DNA of 64,000 nucleotides from an uncultured Collinsella sp. (GTDB lineage Bacteria > Actinomycetota > Coriobacteriia > Coriobacteriales > Coriobacteriaceae), in assembly GCA_959019775.1 (NCBI GenBank), contig CAUEPS010000010.1, forward strand, positions 1 through 64,000, written 5' to 3'. The translations under genes and the position numbers were made by a program. The notes beneath the pieces are model-generated. The model searched no databases, was not told the origin of the DNA, and was given only the letters and a program-made list of their open reading frames with translations. Positions 52,230 through 59,604 of this stretch are shown piece after piece (position 1 is the first letter of the stretch; every line of letters starts with the position of its first letter).

Positions 52230-53693
52230 TTACTCGTCGTGCTTCTCCTCACGGCGTGCAGCGGCGCGTGCGTCGTGGATGCCCTTGATCGCGGCATGGC
52301 GAGCCGTTCGGGCATCATGGATGGCGTCGCGAGCCTCGGCGGTCGTCGCCTTGGCAGAGCGCAACTTGGCGGCCAGATCGGGGTTGGTTTCGGCGACCGC
52401 GGTAATCGCGGGGCCGTCGAGCTCCTCTTGCGTGGGCTCGGCCAAAAAGTCGATAGCATACTGGGCGGCCACCATGGAGCCCTTTGCCAGCACGGTCTCG
52501 TCAATCTTGTAGAAGCAGGAATGTTGGGCGTACGTGGCGCCAATCTTGGGGTGGCGCGTACCTACAAAGGCGAGCACGCCCGGTACGCGACGCAGGTACT
52601 CCGAAAAATCCTCGCCTGAAAGCGTGCCGCGGTAATGGCCTTGACCGGTGGGACCCAGGCACTTGATTACAGCCTGACGGCAGCGCTCGCTCGAGGCGAC
52701 CTCGTTTTCGACCTTGTAGTTGGCGATGGTGTAGTCGGTGAGCTCTGCCTCGGCGCCCAAGGCGGCCGCGGTATGCTCCACGATGCGGCGCATGAGCTCC
52801 GGCATTTCCTCGTGGGTCGAATCGCCGTAGGTGCGCACCGTGCCGGTGAGGTAGGCCGTGCCGGCGATAACGTTGCGTGCGGTGCCGCCGTGCAGCTCGC
52901 CGACGGTGATGACGGCCGGCTCGTAGGGGCTGATTTCGCGCGAGACGATGGTCTGCAGGGCGTTGACAATCTCGGCGGCAACCATGACGGCGTCGTGACC
53001 TCGCTGGGGCATGGCGCCATGGCACGAGGTGCCGCGGACGTCGATGCGGAACCAGTCGGTATTGGCCATGCGCGGACCGGGCTCGCAGCTCACGGTGCCG
53101 GCGTCGACCTCACTCCAGATGTGCGCGGAGTAGGCGCCATCGACGCCATCGAGTACGCCCGTGCCGATCATGAGTTTGGCGCCCTGGCCGTTTTCCTCGC
53201 TGGGCTGGAAGACGATGCGGACCTCGCCGTGGATGTCGTCGGTCATATGGCGCAGGATCTGCAGCGTGCCGAGCATCATGGCGATGTGGCAGTCGTGGCC
53301 GCAGGCGTGCATGCAGCCCTCGTTGACGCTGGCAAACTCCTCGCCGGTCTGCTCGGTGACGGGCAGGGCGTCGATATCCGCGCGCAGCAGGATGCGGCGG
53401 CGCGGCGTGCCGTCCTCGTGGTAGGCATCCGGCGCGGTACCGCGAAGCGTTGCCACCAAGCCGGTCTTGAGCGGACGCTCGTAGGGGATATTCATGGCGT
53501 CGAGCTGGTTGGCGATGTCGGAGGTTGTGCGCTCCTCGGCGAGGCTCAGCTCCGGGTGCTTATGGAAGTGCCGGCGCTGTTTGATGATATATGGTTCAAA
53601 TTCGGTAGCGATATCTTTGATGGCTGCGGTGACGTCGTCAGCCGCGCGAGCCTCGGTCGCCGCCATAATCTGCTGTGCCTTGGTCTTCGTCAT
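52230..53693 (-). CDS. M20D family amidohydrolase/carboxypeptidase
   Basis: A 487-residue metallohydrolase. Seen are HFHKHPELSLAEERTTS, the metal cluster MHACGHDCHIAMML (Cys and two His), the catalytic EEN in FQPSEENGQGA, and CHGAMPQRGHDAVMVAA. This is the pattern of M20D enzymes (hippurate, N-acyl-amino-acid or IAA-amino-acid hydrolases). The C-terminal 55 residues are an unusual Ala/Arg-rich helix (AKATTAEARDAIHDARTARH) not needed by the family. The frame continues to 54428 but the ATG at 53693 is preceded by CAAGGAGC and begins MTKTKAQQI. Divergent from the YtcJ-type gene. Confidence 0.9.
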   Translation of the reverse strand: MTKTKAQQIMAATEARAADDVTAAIKDIATEFEPYIIKQRRHFHKHPELSLAEERTTSDIANQLDAMNIPYERPLKTGLVATLRGTAPDAYHEDGTPRRRILLRADIDALPVTEQTGEEFASVNEGCMHACGHDCHIAMMLGTLQILRHMTDDIHGEVRIVFQPSEENGQGAKLMIGTGVLDGVDGAYSAHIWSEVDAGTVSCEPGPRMANTDWFRIDVRGTSCHGAMPQRGHDAVMVAAEIVNALQTIVSREISPYEPAVITVGELHGGTARNVIAGTAYLTGTVRTYGDSTHEEMPELMRRIVEHTAAALGAEAELTDYTIANYKVENEVASSERCRQAVIKCLGPTGQGHYRGTLSGEDFSEYLRRVPGVLAFVGTRHPKIGATYAQHSCFYKIDETVLAKGSMVAAQYAIDFLAEPTQEELDGPAITAVAETNPDLAAKLRSAKATTAEARDAIHDARTARHAAIKGIHDARAAARREEKHDE

Positions 53694-53855
53694 GGTCGAT
53701 TTGCTCCTTGCTGGGTTGATCGCAAAATCGTACAGGCTCTCTCCAGTATGCCACCTGCCGCTAGGGCTGGTAAAGTTGCCGTTTGCCGCTTGGGGTTTTG
53801 TTACAAGGGCGGGGGAGTACACTCGGGGGTGTTGAATTTCCTGCCAGAGATGGGG

Positions 53856-55499
53856 ATGCCCATGCAACATATCGATCGGATTATCCGCTCCAAGAACGTC
53901 TTTACCGCCCAAGACGGCATCGATACCGCCCGCGAGCTGGCGATTGCCATCGCAGGCGACCGTATCGTCGCGGTCGGCACGCCCGATGACGTGATTGCTG
54001 CCGCTCCTGCCGCCACGTCGGTTATCGACTACGGCGAGCAGTTTGTCTGCCCCGGTTTCCATGACGCTCATCTGCACTTCTTCCATACCTCGGTCGGTTC
54101 CTCGCCGTACATGCTCATGGATATGGGCACGTCCGAGGCGGCGCTGGTGCAACATGCGCTCGAGTTTTCCCAGGACCTGCCCGACGACGCTTGGGTTGTG
54201 ACGCAGGGCTGGCGCGACTACCGTTGGGACCCGCCCGAGCATCCTACCAAGGCGTCGCTCGATGTGGCATTCCCCGATCGTCCCTGTGTTATGTATTCGG
54301 GCGACGGGCACACGCTGTGGCTCAACAGCCGCGCACTCGATGCACTCGGCGTCACGCGCGACAGCGAGCCACCAGCGGGCGGTAGCTACGACAAGGACGC
54401 AAACGGCGAGCTCACGGGTATTGCTCACGAGGCGGCTGCCATGCAGCTGCTACCGCGCTGCCTTGAGTGGCTGGGCGAGGATCGCATCGCAAGCGCTTAC
54501 GCCGATCAAATGAGGCGGATGGCCGAGCAGGGCATCACCTCGATATGCGATATGTCGCTCATGCCCATGCCGGGCTGCGATTTTATCCGCGACGACGTCT
54601 ACGACAAACTGCAGGCAGCCGGCAAGTTGGGCATCCGAGCCCATTTGTTTCCCACGCTGCTGGATGACCAATCGCGCTTGGAAGAGCTGCAGGTACGTTA
54701 CGCGAACAACGCGCTGCTTTCGGCGCCAGGCTTTAAGCAGTTCTTCGACGGCGTGTCGAGCGAACACACGGCCTATCTCACCGAGCCCTATACCAACCCG
54801 CGCTTCCCGGGCGATCAAGGTCGCCTGACGGTTCCTGCCGAGCGCATGCGCAAGCTGGTTCTGGCGGTCGCGGAGCGCGGCCATACCGTGCGCATCCACG
54901 TCATCGGCGACGGTGCGATTCATGCCGCGCTGGATATCTTCGAGGAGGCCGCCGACCTGTACGGCCTGCCCCAGCACGGCCATAACACGCTCGAGCACCT
55001 GGAGAACCTCTTGCCCGAGGACATCGATCGTCTACGCAAGCTTAACGTCGTTGCCTCGAGCCAGCCCTGTCACATTACACTCGACCCGGGCGGCCCCGAG
55101 CGCGATCTGGGCCTGGAACGCAGCCGCATCATGTGGCCGTTTGCGACCTATAAGCAGCGCGGCATCCGCCAAGCCTTCGGCACCGATAGCCCCATCACAG
55201 CTGTTACAAGCATGAACGTGCTCTACACGGCTATCACGCGCCAGGATCCCAAAAGCCACTGGCCCGAGGGCGGCTGGTTACCGAGCGAGCGCATCGATGC
55301 AGCAACAGCCCTGCGCAACTACACCCTGGGCAGCGCCTATGCAGCGGGCGACGAGCAAAACCTCGGCAGCTTGGAGCCCGGCAAGTATGCCGACCTGGTA
55401 GTCCTGGACCAAAACCCGCTCACCATCGACCCCCAAGAGCTCCAGGCTACCAAGGTTCAGACCACCTACCTGGCAGGTAACTTGATTTACGAGCGCTAA
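53856..55499 (+). CDS. YtcJ-type amidohydrolase (amidohydrolase 3)
   Basis: A 547-residue metal-dependent amidohydrolase. A beta-sandwich start (IIRSKNVFTAQDG) is followed by GFHDAHLHF with the first metal His pair, ISEGQ-like MAEQGITSICDM, VRIHVIGDGAIHAALD and AFGTDSPITAV with the last metal Asp. Relatives hydrolyse N-acyl amino acids, amides or cyclic imides; substrate unknown. Several close starts are possible (53850, 53856, 53862, and TTG 53832); I use 53856 with low certainty. Its divergent pairing with an M20 hydrolase suggests related acyl-amino-acid or peptide breakdown. Confidence 0.85.
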   Translation: MPMQHIDRIIRSKNVFTAQDGIDTARELAIAIAGDRIVAVGTPDDVIAAAPAATSVIDYGEQFVCPGFHDAHLHFFHTSVGSSPYMLMDMGTSEAALVQHALEFSQDLPDDAWVVTQGWRDYRWDPPEHPTKASLDVAFPDRPCVMYSGDGHTLWLNSRALDALGVTRDSEPPAGGSYDKDANGELTGIAHEAAAMQLLPRCLEWLGEDRIASAYADQMRRMAEQGITSICDMSLMPMPGCDFIRDDVYDKLQAAGKLGIRAHLFPTLLDDQSRLEELQVRYANNALLSAPGFKQFFDGVSSEHTAYLTEPYTNPRFPGDQGRLTVPAERMRKLVLAVAERGHTVRIHVIGDGAIHAALDIFEEAADLYGLPQHGHNTLEHLENLLPEDIDRLRKLNVVASSQPCHITLDPGGPERDLGLERSRIMWPFATYKQRGIRQAFGTDSPITAVTSMNVLYTAITRQDPKSHWPEGGWLPSERIDAATALRNYTLGSAYAAGDEQNLGSLEPGKYADLVVLDQNPLTIDPQELQATKVQTTYLAGNLIYER

Positions 55500-55520
55500 G
55501 TATTCATGCCGTACCGTTAA

Positions 55521-55567
55521 GCGCGGCTCGGGCAGCCTTTTTGGGATAGCGCTCGAGCCGCGTTTGC
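55521..55567 (+). terminator. Terminator of the YtcJ-type gene
   Basis: GCGCGGCTCG ... CGAGCCGCG stem followed by TTTGCGTTTTG. Confidence 0.65.
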
Positions 55568-55756
55568 GTTTTGGTGGGGATCCGCCATGAGCGTCCCTGC
55601 TCTGTTGGATTTGGGTGCGGGGCGGAGGTGCTGCTGCCCCGCGCTCAATTTGGACACCAGCAATGCTATCTCTTGGTGTTTTGCATACTTCCCATTACAG
55701 ATTGCATAAAAAGGCTGGGATGTCCTTCCTGATCCTGATGTACCCCCGCCCGTGCC

Positions 55757-55780
55757 GTGCAAAAAACGGAGTATTCAGCA
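55757..55780 (+). repeat. 24-nt dispersed motif, copy B (diverged)
   Basis: GTGCAAAAAACGGAGTATTC plus AGCA. It is the reverse complement counterpart of copies A and C (GTGCATTTTTGGGAGTATTC AGCA) with four substitutions. With copy C it forms an inverted pair about 190 bp apart. Confidence 0.65.
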
Positions 55781-55966
55781 CCGCGAGCTCTGCCGGTGCC
55801 GCTGCGGCTGAGTAACGTTGCGGAGATTGACGTCATTTTGGGCTCCGGTACGGCGCGAAGCATGCCTTTTTGTCCTGGCGGGGTTTGCCTGCCGACTCAA
55901 ATCGCCGGTCGAAGGCGTCCTTGGGACCAATATGGTGTGTCCGGCGTGTATGCAGCCGTCCTGGCT

Positions 55967-55990
55967 TGCTGAATACTCCCAAAAATGCAC
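55967..55990 (-). repeat. 24-nt dispersed motif, copy C
   Basis: Identical over 24 nt to copy A at the window start and similar upstream of it to 55949. On its right, TGCACGG ... CCGTGCA (to 56014) forms a hairpin whose loop side carries CTCCCC-A-GGGGAC. Confidence 0.75.
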
Positions 55991-56070
55991 GGTGCTCCCC
56001 AGGGGACCCGTGCACGCAACGAAAACCATGCCCATGTCGCTATCCGCATCGCCATTTTGCTGCACTGACT

Positions 56071-56279
56071 TTTCTGAATGCCGGGCTCGAATTAGTTAAC
56101 CTGCCTCCCGTGTGGCTCCGGAGGGGCGGGGCATAAGGTTTATCGCGAGTTCCGCACGAGCCGAAGGCCACTTAATGTGGCCTTCGTGCGAGCAGGACTG
56201 CCCGAGCAGGAAACCTTATGCCCCGCCCCTCCGGAGCCACACGGGAGCCACTGCTAAGTTATCCCCCGGCATTCAGAAA
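56071..56279. repeat. Nested large palindrome, about 210 bp
   Basis: Outermost TTTCTGAATGCCGGG (56071-56085) pairs with 56265-56279. Next, a perfect 37-bp inverted repeat, 56105-56141 against 56211-56247 (starting CTCCCGTGTGGCTCCGGAGG). In the middle, GAAGGCCAC-TTAAT-GTGGCCTTC (56163-56185). The whole folds on itself symmetrically. It lies between YtcJ and groES; no open frame. Confidence 0.95.
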
Positions 56280-56376
56280 ATCTAAGTGCCAAAAAATAAG
56301 ATTTTTTGACTCCGTGTTGTATAACCCGCCATTCGTGGGTACCATTCAACGCGTACGCAAACAAAAAGGGTTAATT

Positions 56377-56395
56377 CGCGTGGCATAACCACGCG
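56377..56395 (+). promoter_or_regulatory. Inverted repeat in the groES leader
   Basis: CGCGTGG-CATAA-CCACGCG, perfect 7-bp arms, ending eight bases before the ribosome site AAAAAGGAGGAG. A transcript hairpin or repressor site controlling groESL. It is not a CIRCE element. Confidence 0.55.
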
Positions 56396-56417
56396 GCCCA
56401 AAAAGGAGGAGACAAGC

Positions 56418-56711
56418 ATGTCGTCTTTGAAGCCGCTTGCAGATCGTGTTCTGGTCAAGCCCGACGAGGCCGAGCAGAAGACCGCTTCTGGTCTGTATAT
56501 CGCCAGCAACGCCCAGGAGAAGCCGCAGCGCGGCACCATCGTTGCCGTTGGCGCCGGCAAGGTCAACGACAAGGGTGAGCGCATCCCCATGGACGTCAAG
56601 GTTGGCGACGTCGTCATCTACGGTAAGTTCGGTGGCAACGAGGTCAAAGTCGACGGCGAGAAGTATCTGCTGATGCGCGCCGACGACATCTACGCCGTCG
56701 TCGAGGCCTAG
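56418..56711 (+). CDS. groES: Co-chaperonin GroES
   Basis: The 97-residue lid protein of the GroEL-GroES folding machine. KPLADRVLVKPDEAEQKTASGLYI at the start contains the usual signature and mobile loop, and the C-terminal YLLMRADDIYAVVEA strand is typical. The ribosome site AAGGAGGAGAC is strong. groEL follows 96 bp later on the same transcript. Confidence 0.97.
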   Translation: MSSLKPLADRVLVKPDEAEQKTASGLYIASNAQEKPQRGTIVAVGAGKVNDKGERIPMDVKVGDVVIYGKFGGNEVKVDGEKYLLMRADDIYAVVEA

Positions 56712-56807
56712 TCTCGTCAGAATCTCTGATTCGTCTTTGAACGCGCCCGTCGCATAGGACTCGGAAGCGGCGACGCGAGTCACATTTCTTTTGGAGGATT
56801 ACCTACC

Positions 56808-58445
56808 ATGGCAAAGAACATTACGTTCAACACCGATGCCCGCGCTAAGCTTGCCAAGGGCGTCAACACTCTGGCCGACGCCGTTACCGTCACCATGGGC
56901 CCCAAGGGCCGCTACGTTGCGCTGCAGCGCACGTTCGGTGCCCCGACCATCACCAATGACGGCGTTTCCGTCGCCAAGGAGATCGAGCTCGAGGACAACA
57001 TCGAGAACATGGGCGCTCAGCTGGTGAAGGAGGTCGCCACCAAGACCAACGATACCGTGGGTGACGGCACCACCACCGCAACCCTGCTCGCTCAGGCTAT
57101 CGTCAACGACGGTCTGCGCAACGTCGCCGCTGGCGCCAACCCGCTGGCCATCCGTCGCGGCATCGACAAGGCCGTCAACGCCGCTGTCGCCGAGATGAAG
57201 AAGCAGGCCAAGCCGGTCGAGACTAAGGAGCAGATCGCTTCCGTCGGTACCATCTCCGCCGGTGACCCCGAGGTCGGCGAGAAGATCGCCGAGGCCATGG
57301 AGGTCGTGGGCAAGGACGGCGTCATCACCGTCGAGGATTCCCAGACGTTCGACATCACCATCGACACCGTCGAGGGCATGCAGTTCGACAAGGGCTATGT
57401 CTCCGCTTACTTCGTCACGGACAACGACCGCATGGAGGCCGTGATGAAGGATCCGTACATCCTCATCACCGACCAGAAGATTTCCAGCGTCCAGGACATC
57501 ATGCCCGTTCTCGAGGCTGTCCAGCGCGCTGGCCGTGGCCTGCTCATCATCGCTGAGGACATCGACGGCGAAGCTCTGCCTACCCTGGTCCTCAACAAGA
57601 TCCGTGGCGCCCTCAACGTCTGCGCCGTCAAGGCCCCGGGCTACGGCGATCGCCGCAAGCGCATTCTCGAGGACATCGCCGTCCTCACCGGTGGCCAGGC
57701 TGCCCTGGACGAGTTGGGCGTGAAGGTCGCTGACATCACCGCCGATATGCTCGGTACCGCTAAGTCCGTCACCATCTCTAAGGACAACACCGTCGTCGTC
57801 GGCGGCGCTGGCTCCAAGGAGGCCATCGACGCCCGTATCGCTCAGATTAAGGGCGAGATGGAGAACACCACCTCTGACTTCGACCGTGAGAAGCTCCAGG
57901 AGCGCCTGGCCAAGCTCTCCGGTGGCGTTGCCGTCATCAAGGTCGGCGCTGCTACCGAGTCCGAGCTCAAGGAGATCAAACATCGCGTCGAGGACGCCCT
58001 GCAGGCCACCCGCGCTGCTGTCGAGGAGGGCATTGTCGCTGGCGGCGGCGTCGCCTTCATGGACGCTGCTCCTGCGCTCGATGCCGTCGAGATCGATGAC
58101 CCCGAGGAGAAGATCGGCGTCGACATCGTCAAGAAGGCTCTGACCGCTCCGGTCGCCACCATCGCCAAGAACGCTGGCTTTGAGGGCGCTGTCGTGGTCG
58201 ACAAGGTCGCCGAGCTGCCCGCCGGCCAGGGTCTCAACTCTGCCAACGGCGAGTGGGGCGACATGATCGAGATGGGCGTCCTCGACCCCGTCAAGGTCAG
58301 CCGCGTCACCCTGCAGAACGCTGCTTCTGTCGCCAGCCTGATTCTCATCACCGAGGCCACCGTCTCCGATGTGCCCAAGAACACTCAGCTTGAGGACGCA
58401 ATCGCTGCTGCTACCGCTGGTCAGCAGGGCGGCGGTATGTACTAA
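56808..58445 (+). CDS. groEL: Chaperonin GroEL
   Basis: A 545-residue 60-kDa chaperonin subunit. DGTTTATLLAQ (the ATP/Mg loop with catalytic Asp), GPKGRYVALQ and AAVEEGIVAGGGVAF are seen. The C terminus is the usual Gly-rich tail, here GQQGGGMY. GGAGG precedes the ATG. It is paired with groES, and this is the only chaperonin operon in the window. Followed by a terminator that is itself enclosed in a 36-bp inverted repeat. Confidence 0.97.
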   Translation: MAKNITFNTDARAKLAKGVNTLADAVTVTMGPKGRYVALQRTFGAPTITNDGVSVAKEIELEDNIENMGAQLVKEVATKTNDTVGDGTTTATLLAQAIVNDGLRNVAAGANPLAIRRGIDKAVNAAVAEMKKQAKPVETKEQIASVGTISAGDPEVGEKIAEAMEVVGKDGVITVEDSQTFDITIDTVEGMQFDKGYVSAYFVTDNDRMEAVMKDPYILITDQKISSVQDIMPVLEAVQRAGRGLLIIAEDIDGEALPTLVLNKIRGALNVCAVKAPGYGDRRKRILEDIAVLTGGQAALDELGVKVADITADMLGTAKSVTISKDNTVVVGGAGSKEAIDARIAQIKGEMENTTSDFDREKLQERLAKLSGGVAVIKVGAATESELKEIKHRVEDALQATRAAVEEGIVAGGGVAFMDAAPALDAVEIDDPEEKIGVDIVKKALTAPVATIAKNAGFEGAVVVDKVAELPAGQGLNSANGEWGDMIEMGVLDPVKVSRVTLQNAASVASLILITEATVSDVPKNTQLEDAIAAATAGQQGGGMY

Positions 58446-58471
58446 GGCCGACAAGGTCTAGAACTCCCACC

Positions 58472-58616
58472 GGGAATCCGGGGGCGGGACGGGGACTTCT
58501 CTCCGGAACGTCCTCGGACATGCAAAGAGGCTCCGCATCGCGCTTCGCGCTGCGGAGCCTCTTTGCGTCCTGCGGAATATTCCGGAGAGAAGTCCCCGTC
58601 CCGCCCCCGGATTCCC
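58472..58616. repeat. Perfect 36-bp inverted repeat enclosing the groEL terminator
   Basis: 58472-58507 (GGGAATCCGGGGGCGGGACG and on to CTCCGGA) is the exact complement of 58581-58616. Between the arms sits an independent terminator-like hairpin (58522-58566). The same outer-plus-inner plan is seen in the palindrome upstream of groES. Confidence 0.95.
58522..58566 (+). terminator. groEL terminator-like hairpin
   Basis: GCAAAGAGGCTCCGCA ... TGCGGAGCCTCTTTGC, perfect 16-bp stem, with GCGCTTCGCGC inside. No T-run follows; the right arm of the 36-bp repeat does. Confidence 0.7.
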
Positions 58617-58821
58617 TGCGTTTACGGCCTTGAGGCCGGCGGGCGGAGAAGGATGTGGTCGATAGGGATACGTGTCCCCTTCGCTGTTTCGCGCTTTGCG
58701 CGAAAGGCGCGTTGCTTTGGGATGGGTGGGGGACGTGGTTGCTTTGGCAACTGATCTCCGCCACAAATTACCCTTGGCATACTTGCGCGAGAACCTGCTC
58801 GTGCTACACTTGCAATTGCTG
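58617..58821. other. Leader region upstream of the FMN riboswitch
   Basis: No gene. A possible promoter is TTGCGC (58783-58788), 16 nt, TACACT (58805-58810), placing transcription start just ahead of the riboswitch. Confidence in the boxes is low. Confidence 0.35.
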
Positions 58822-58998
58822 TTTCAGGGCGGGGTGGAATTCCCCACTGGCGGTAAATCGGGCGGTGTCAAAGGGACGCCGTGGCGCAGGCGAGGTGTCT
58901 GCGACCGAGCCGATGAGTCCGCGACCCGTGCGTGTGTTGGTTCGCATGCCGGCTGAACTGGTGAGATCCCAGTACCAACGGTTAGAGTCCGGATGAAA
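58822..58998 (+). promoter_or_regulatory. FMN riboswitch (RFN element)
   Basis: The conserved RFN blocks are all present: CAGGGCGGGGTGGAATTCCCC, ACTGGCGGTAAAT, an extended variable arm, AGCCGATGAGTCCGCGACCC, GCTGAACTGGTGAGATCCC (the GGTGaGAT block), and ACGGTTAGAGTCCGGATGAAAG. The outer stem pairs TTTCA (58822-58826) with TGAAA (58994-58998). It overlaps the ribosome-binding region of ribU (GAAAGAGGCAGG), so FMN binding probably blocks translation initiation. No separate terminator hairpin is seen after it. Confidence 0.95.
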
Positions 58999-59013
58999 GA
59001 GGCAGGTGATCTT

Positions 59014-59604
59014 ATGTCTGAACAGTCGCAGCATATCCATTTTGAGAACACGAATAGGTGGAGCACCAAACAGCTCGTTACCATGGCGTTGATGTGCGCC
59101 TTGGGCGCCCTGTTTATGTACGTGCAGCTGCCTATCCTTCCTTCGGCGCCGTTTTTGACGTATGACCCGTCGCTGGTACCGGCGATGGTGTGCGGGTTTG
59201 CGTATGGTCCTGGCGCCGGCACTGCTGTTGCCGCTATGGCTATCGTTATCCATGCGCTCACCACGGGTGACTGGGTCGGCGCGCTTATGAACCTGGTTGC
59301 CACGCTGGGCTACATTCTGCCTGCGGCTATCGTCTATCAGAAGATGCATACCTATAAGGGTGCCGTGATTGGCCTGGTGCTCGGCGTTATTGCCGCTACG
59401 GCGTTGTCTATGGTCGCAAACCTTACCATTGGCGTATGGTTCTGGTATGGCTCGGTCGATGTGATCGCCCCGCTCATGATTCCTGCCGTGCTGCCGTTCA
59501 ACCTTATCAAGACCGTGCTTAACTCGGTGTTGACACTGGCGGTGTATAAAGCGGTCTCCAACCTCATCACGCCTAAAAAGGACCAGGTCAAAGGCCGCGC
59601 ATGA
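59014..59604 (+). CDS. ribU: ECF transporter S component, riboflavin-specific
   Basis: A 196-residue substrate-binding membrane protein with six hydrophobic segments: TMALMCALGALFMYVQLPIL is the first, followed by the S-component loop APFLTYDPSLVPAMVCGFAYGP. The FMN riboswitch in front makes riboflavin or FMN the obvious substrate. The open frame starts at 58993; the ATG at 59014 follows AGAGGCAGGTG. The stop overlaps the start of the ATPase gene (ATGA). The energising module follows, so this appears to be a dedicated (group I-like arrangement) rather than shared ECF transporter. Confidence 0.92.
   Translation: MSEQSQHIHFENTNRWSTKQLVTMALMCALGALFMYVQLPILPSAPFLTYDPSLVPAMVCGFAYGPGAGTAVAAMAIVIHALTTGDWVGALMNLVATLGYILPAAIVYQKMHTYKGAVIGLVLGVIAATALSMVANLTIGVWFWYGSVDVIAPLMIPAVLPFNLIKTVLNSVLTLAVYKAVSNLITPKKDQVKGRA

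Larger units (their letters stand above)
55500..56417. other. Long repeat-bearing intergenic region before groES
   Basis: About 920 bp with no convincing gene; small frames exist but none has both a start site and protein-like sequence. Contents in order: YtcJ terminator (55521-55567), an AT-richer central part, an inverted pair of the 24-nt motif (55757 and 55967), a small GGGGAC hairpin (55986-56014), a roughly 210-bp nested palindrome (56071-56279), and the groES leader with a small inverted repeat. Confidence 0.75.

Noticed and set aside
52635..53855. Upstream extension of the YtcJ frame
   Set aside because: Antisense to the M20 gene; the conserved protein begins at about 53856.
53694..54428. 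Upstream extension of the M20 hydrolase frame
   Set aside because: It runs antisense through the start of the YtcJ gene; the ATG at 53693 has a good ribosome site and the family N terminus.
55600..56140. Several 60-96 residue open frames in the region before groES
   Set aside because: They overlap each other on both strands and the repeats, with Arg/Pro/Ser-rich composition and no ribosome sites.
56281..56417. CIRCE (HrcA) element before groES
   Set aside because: No TTAGCACTC...GAGTGCTAA-like sequence; only a 7-bp unrelated inverted repeat is present.
56799..58454. 551-residue open frame opposite groEL
   Set aside because: Fully antisense to a certain gene; composition (Asp/Gly/Val/Leu) is the usual by-product of its codon bias.
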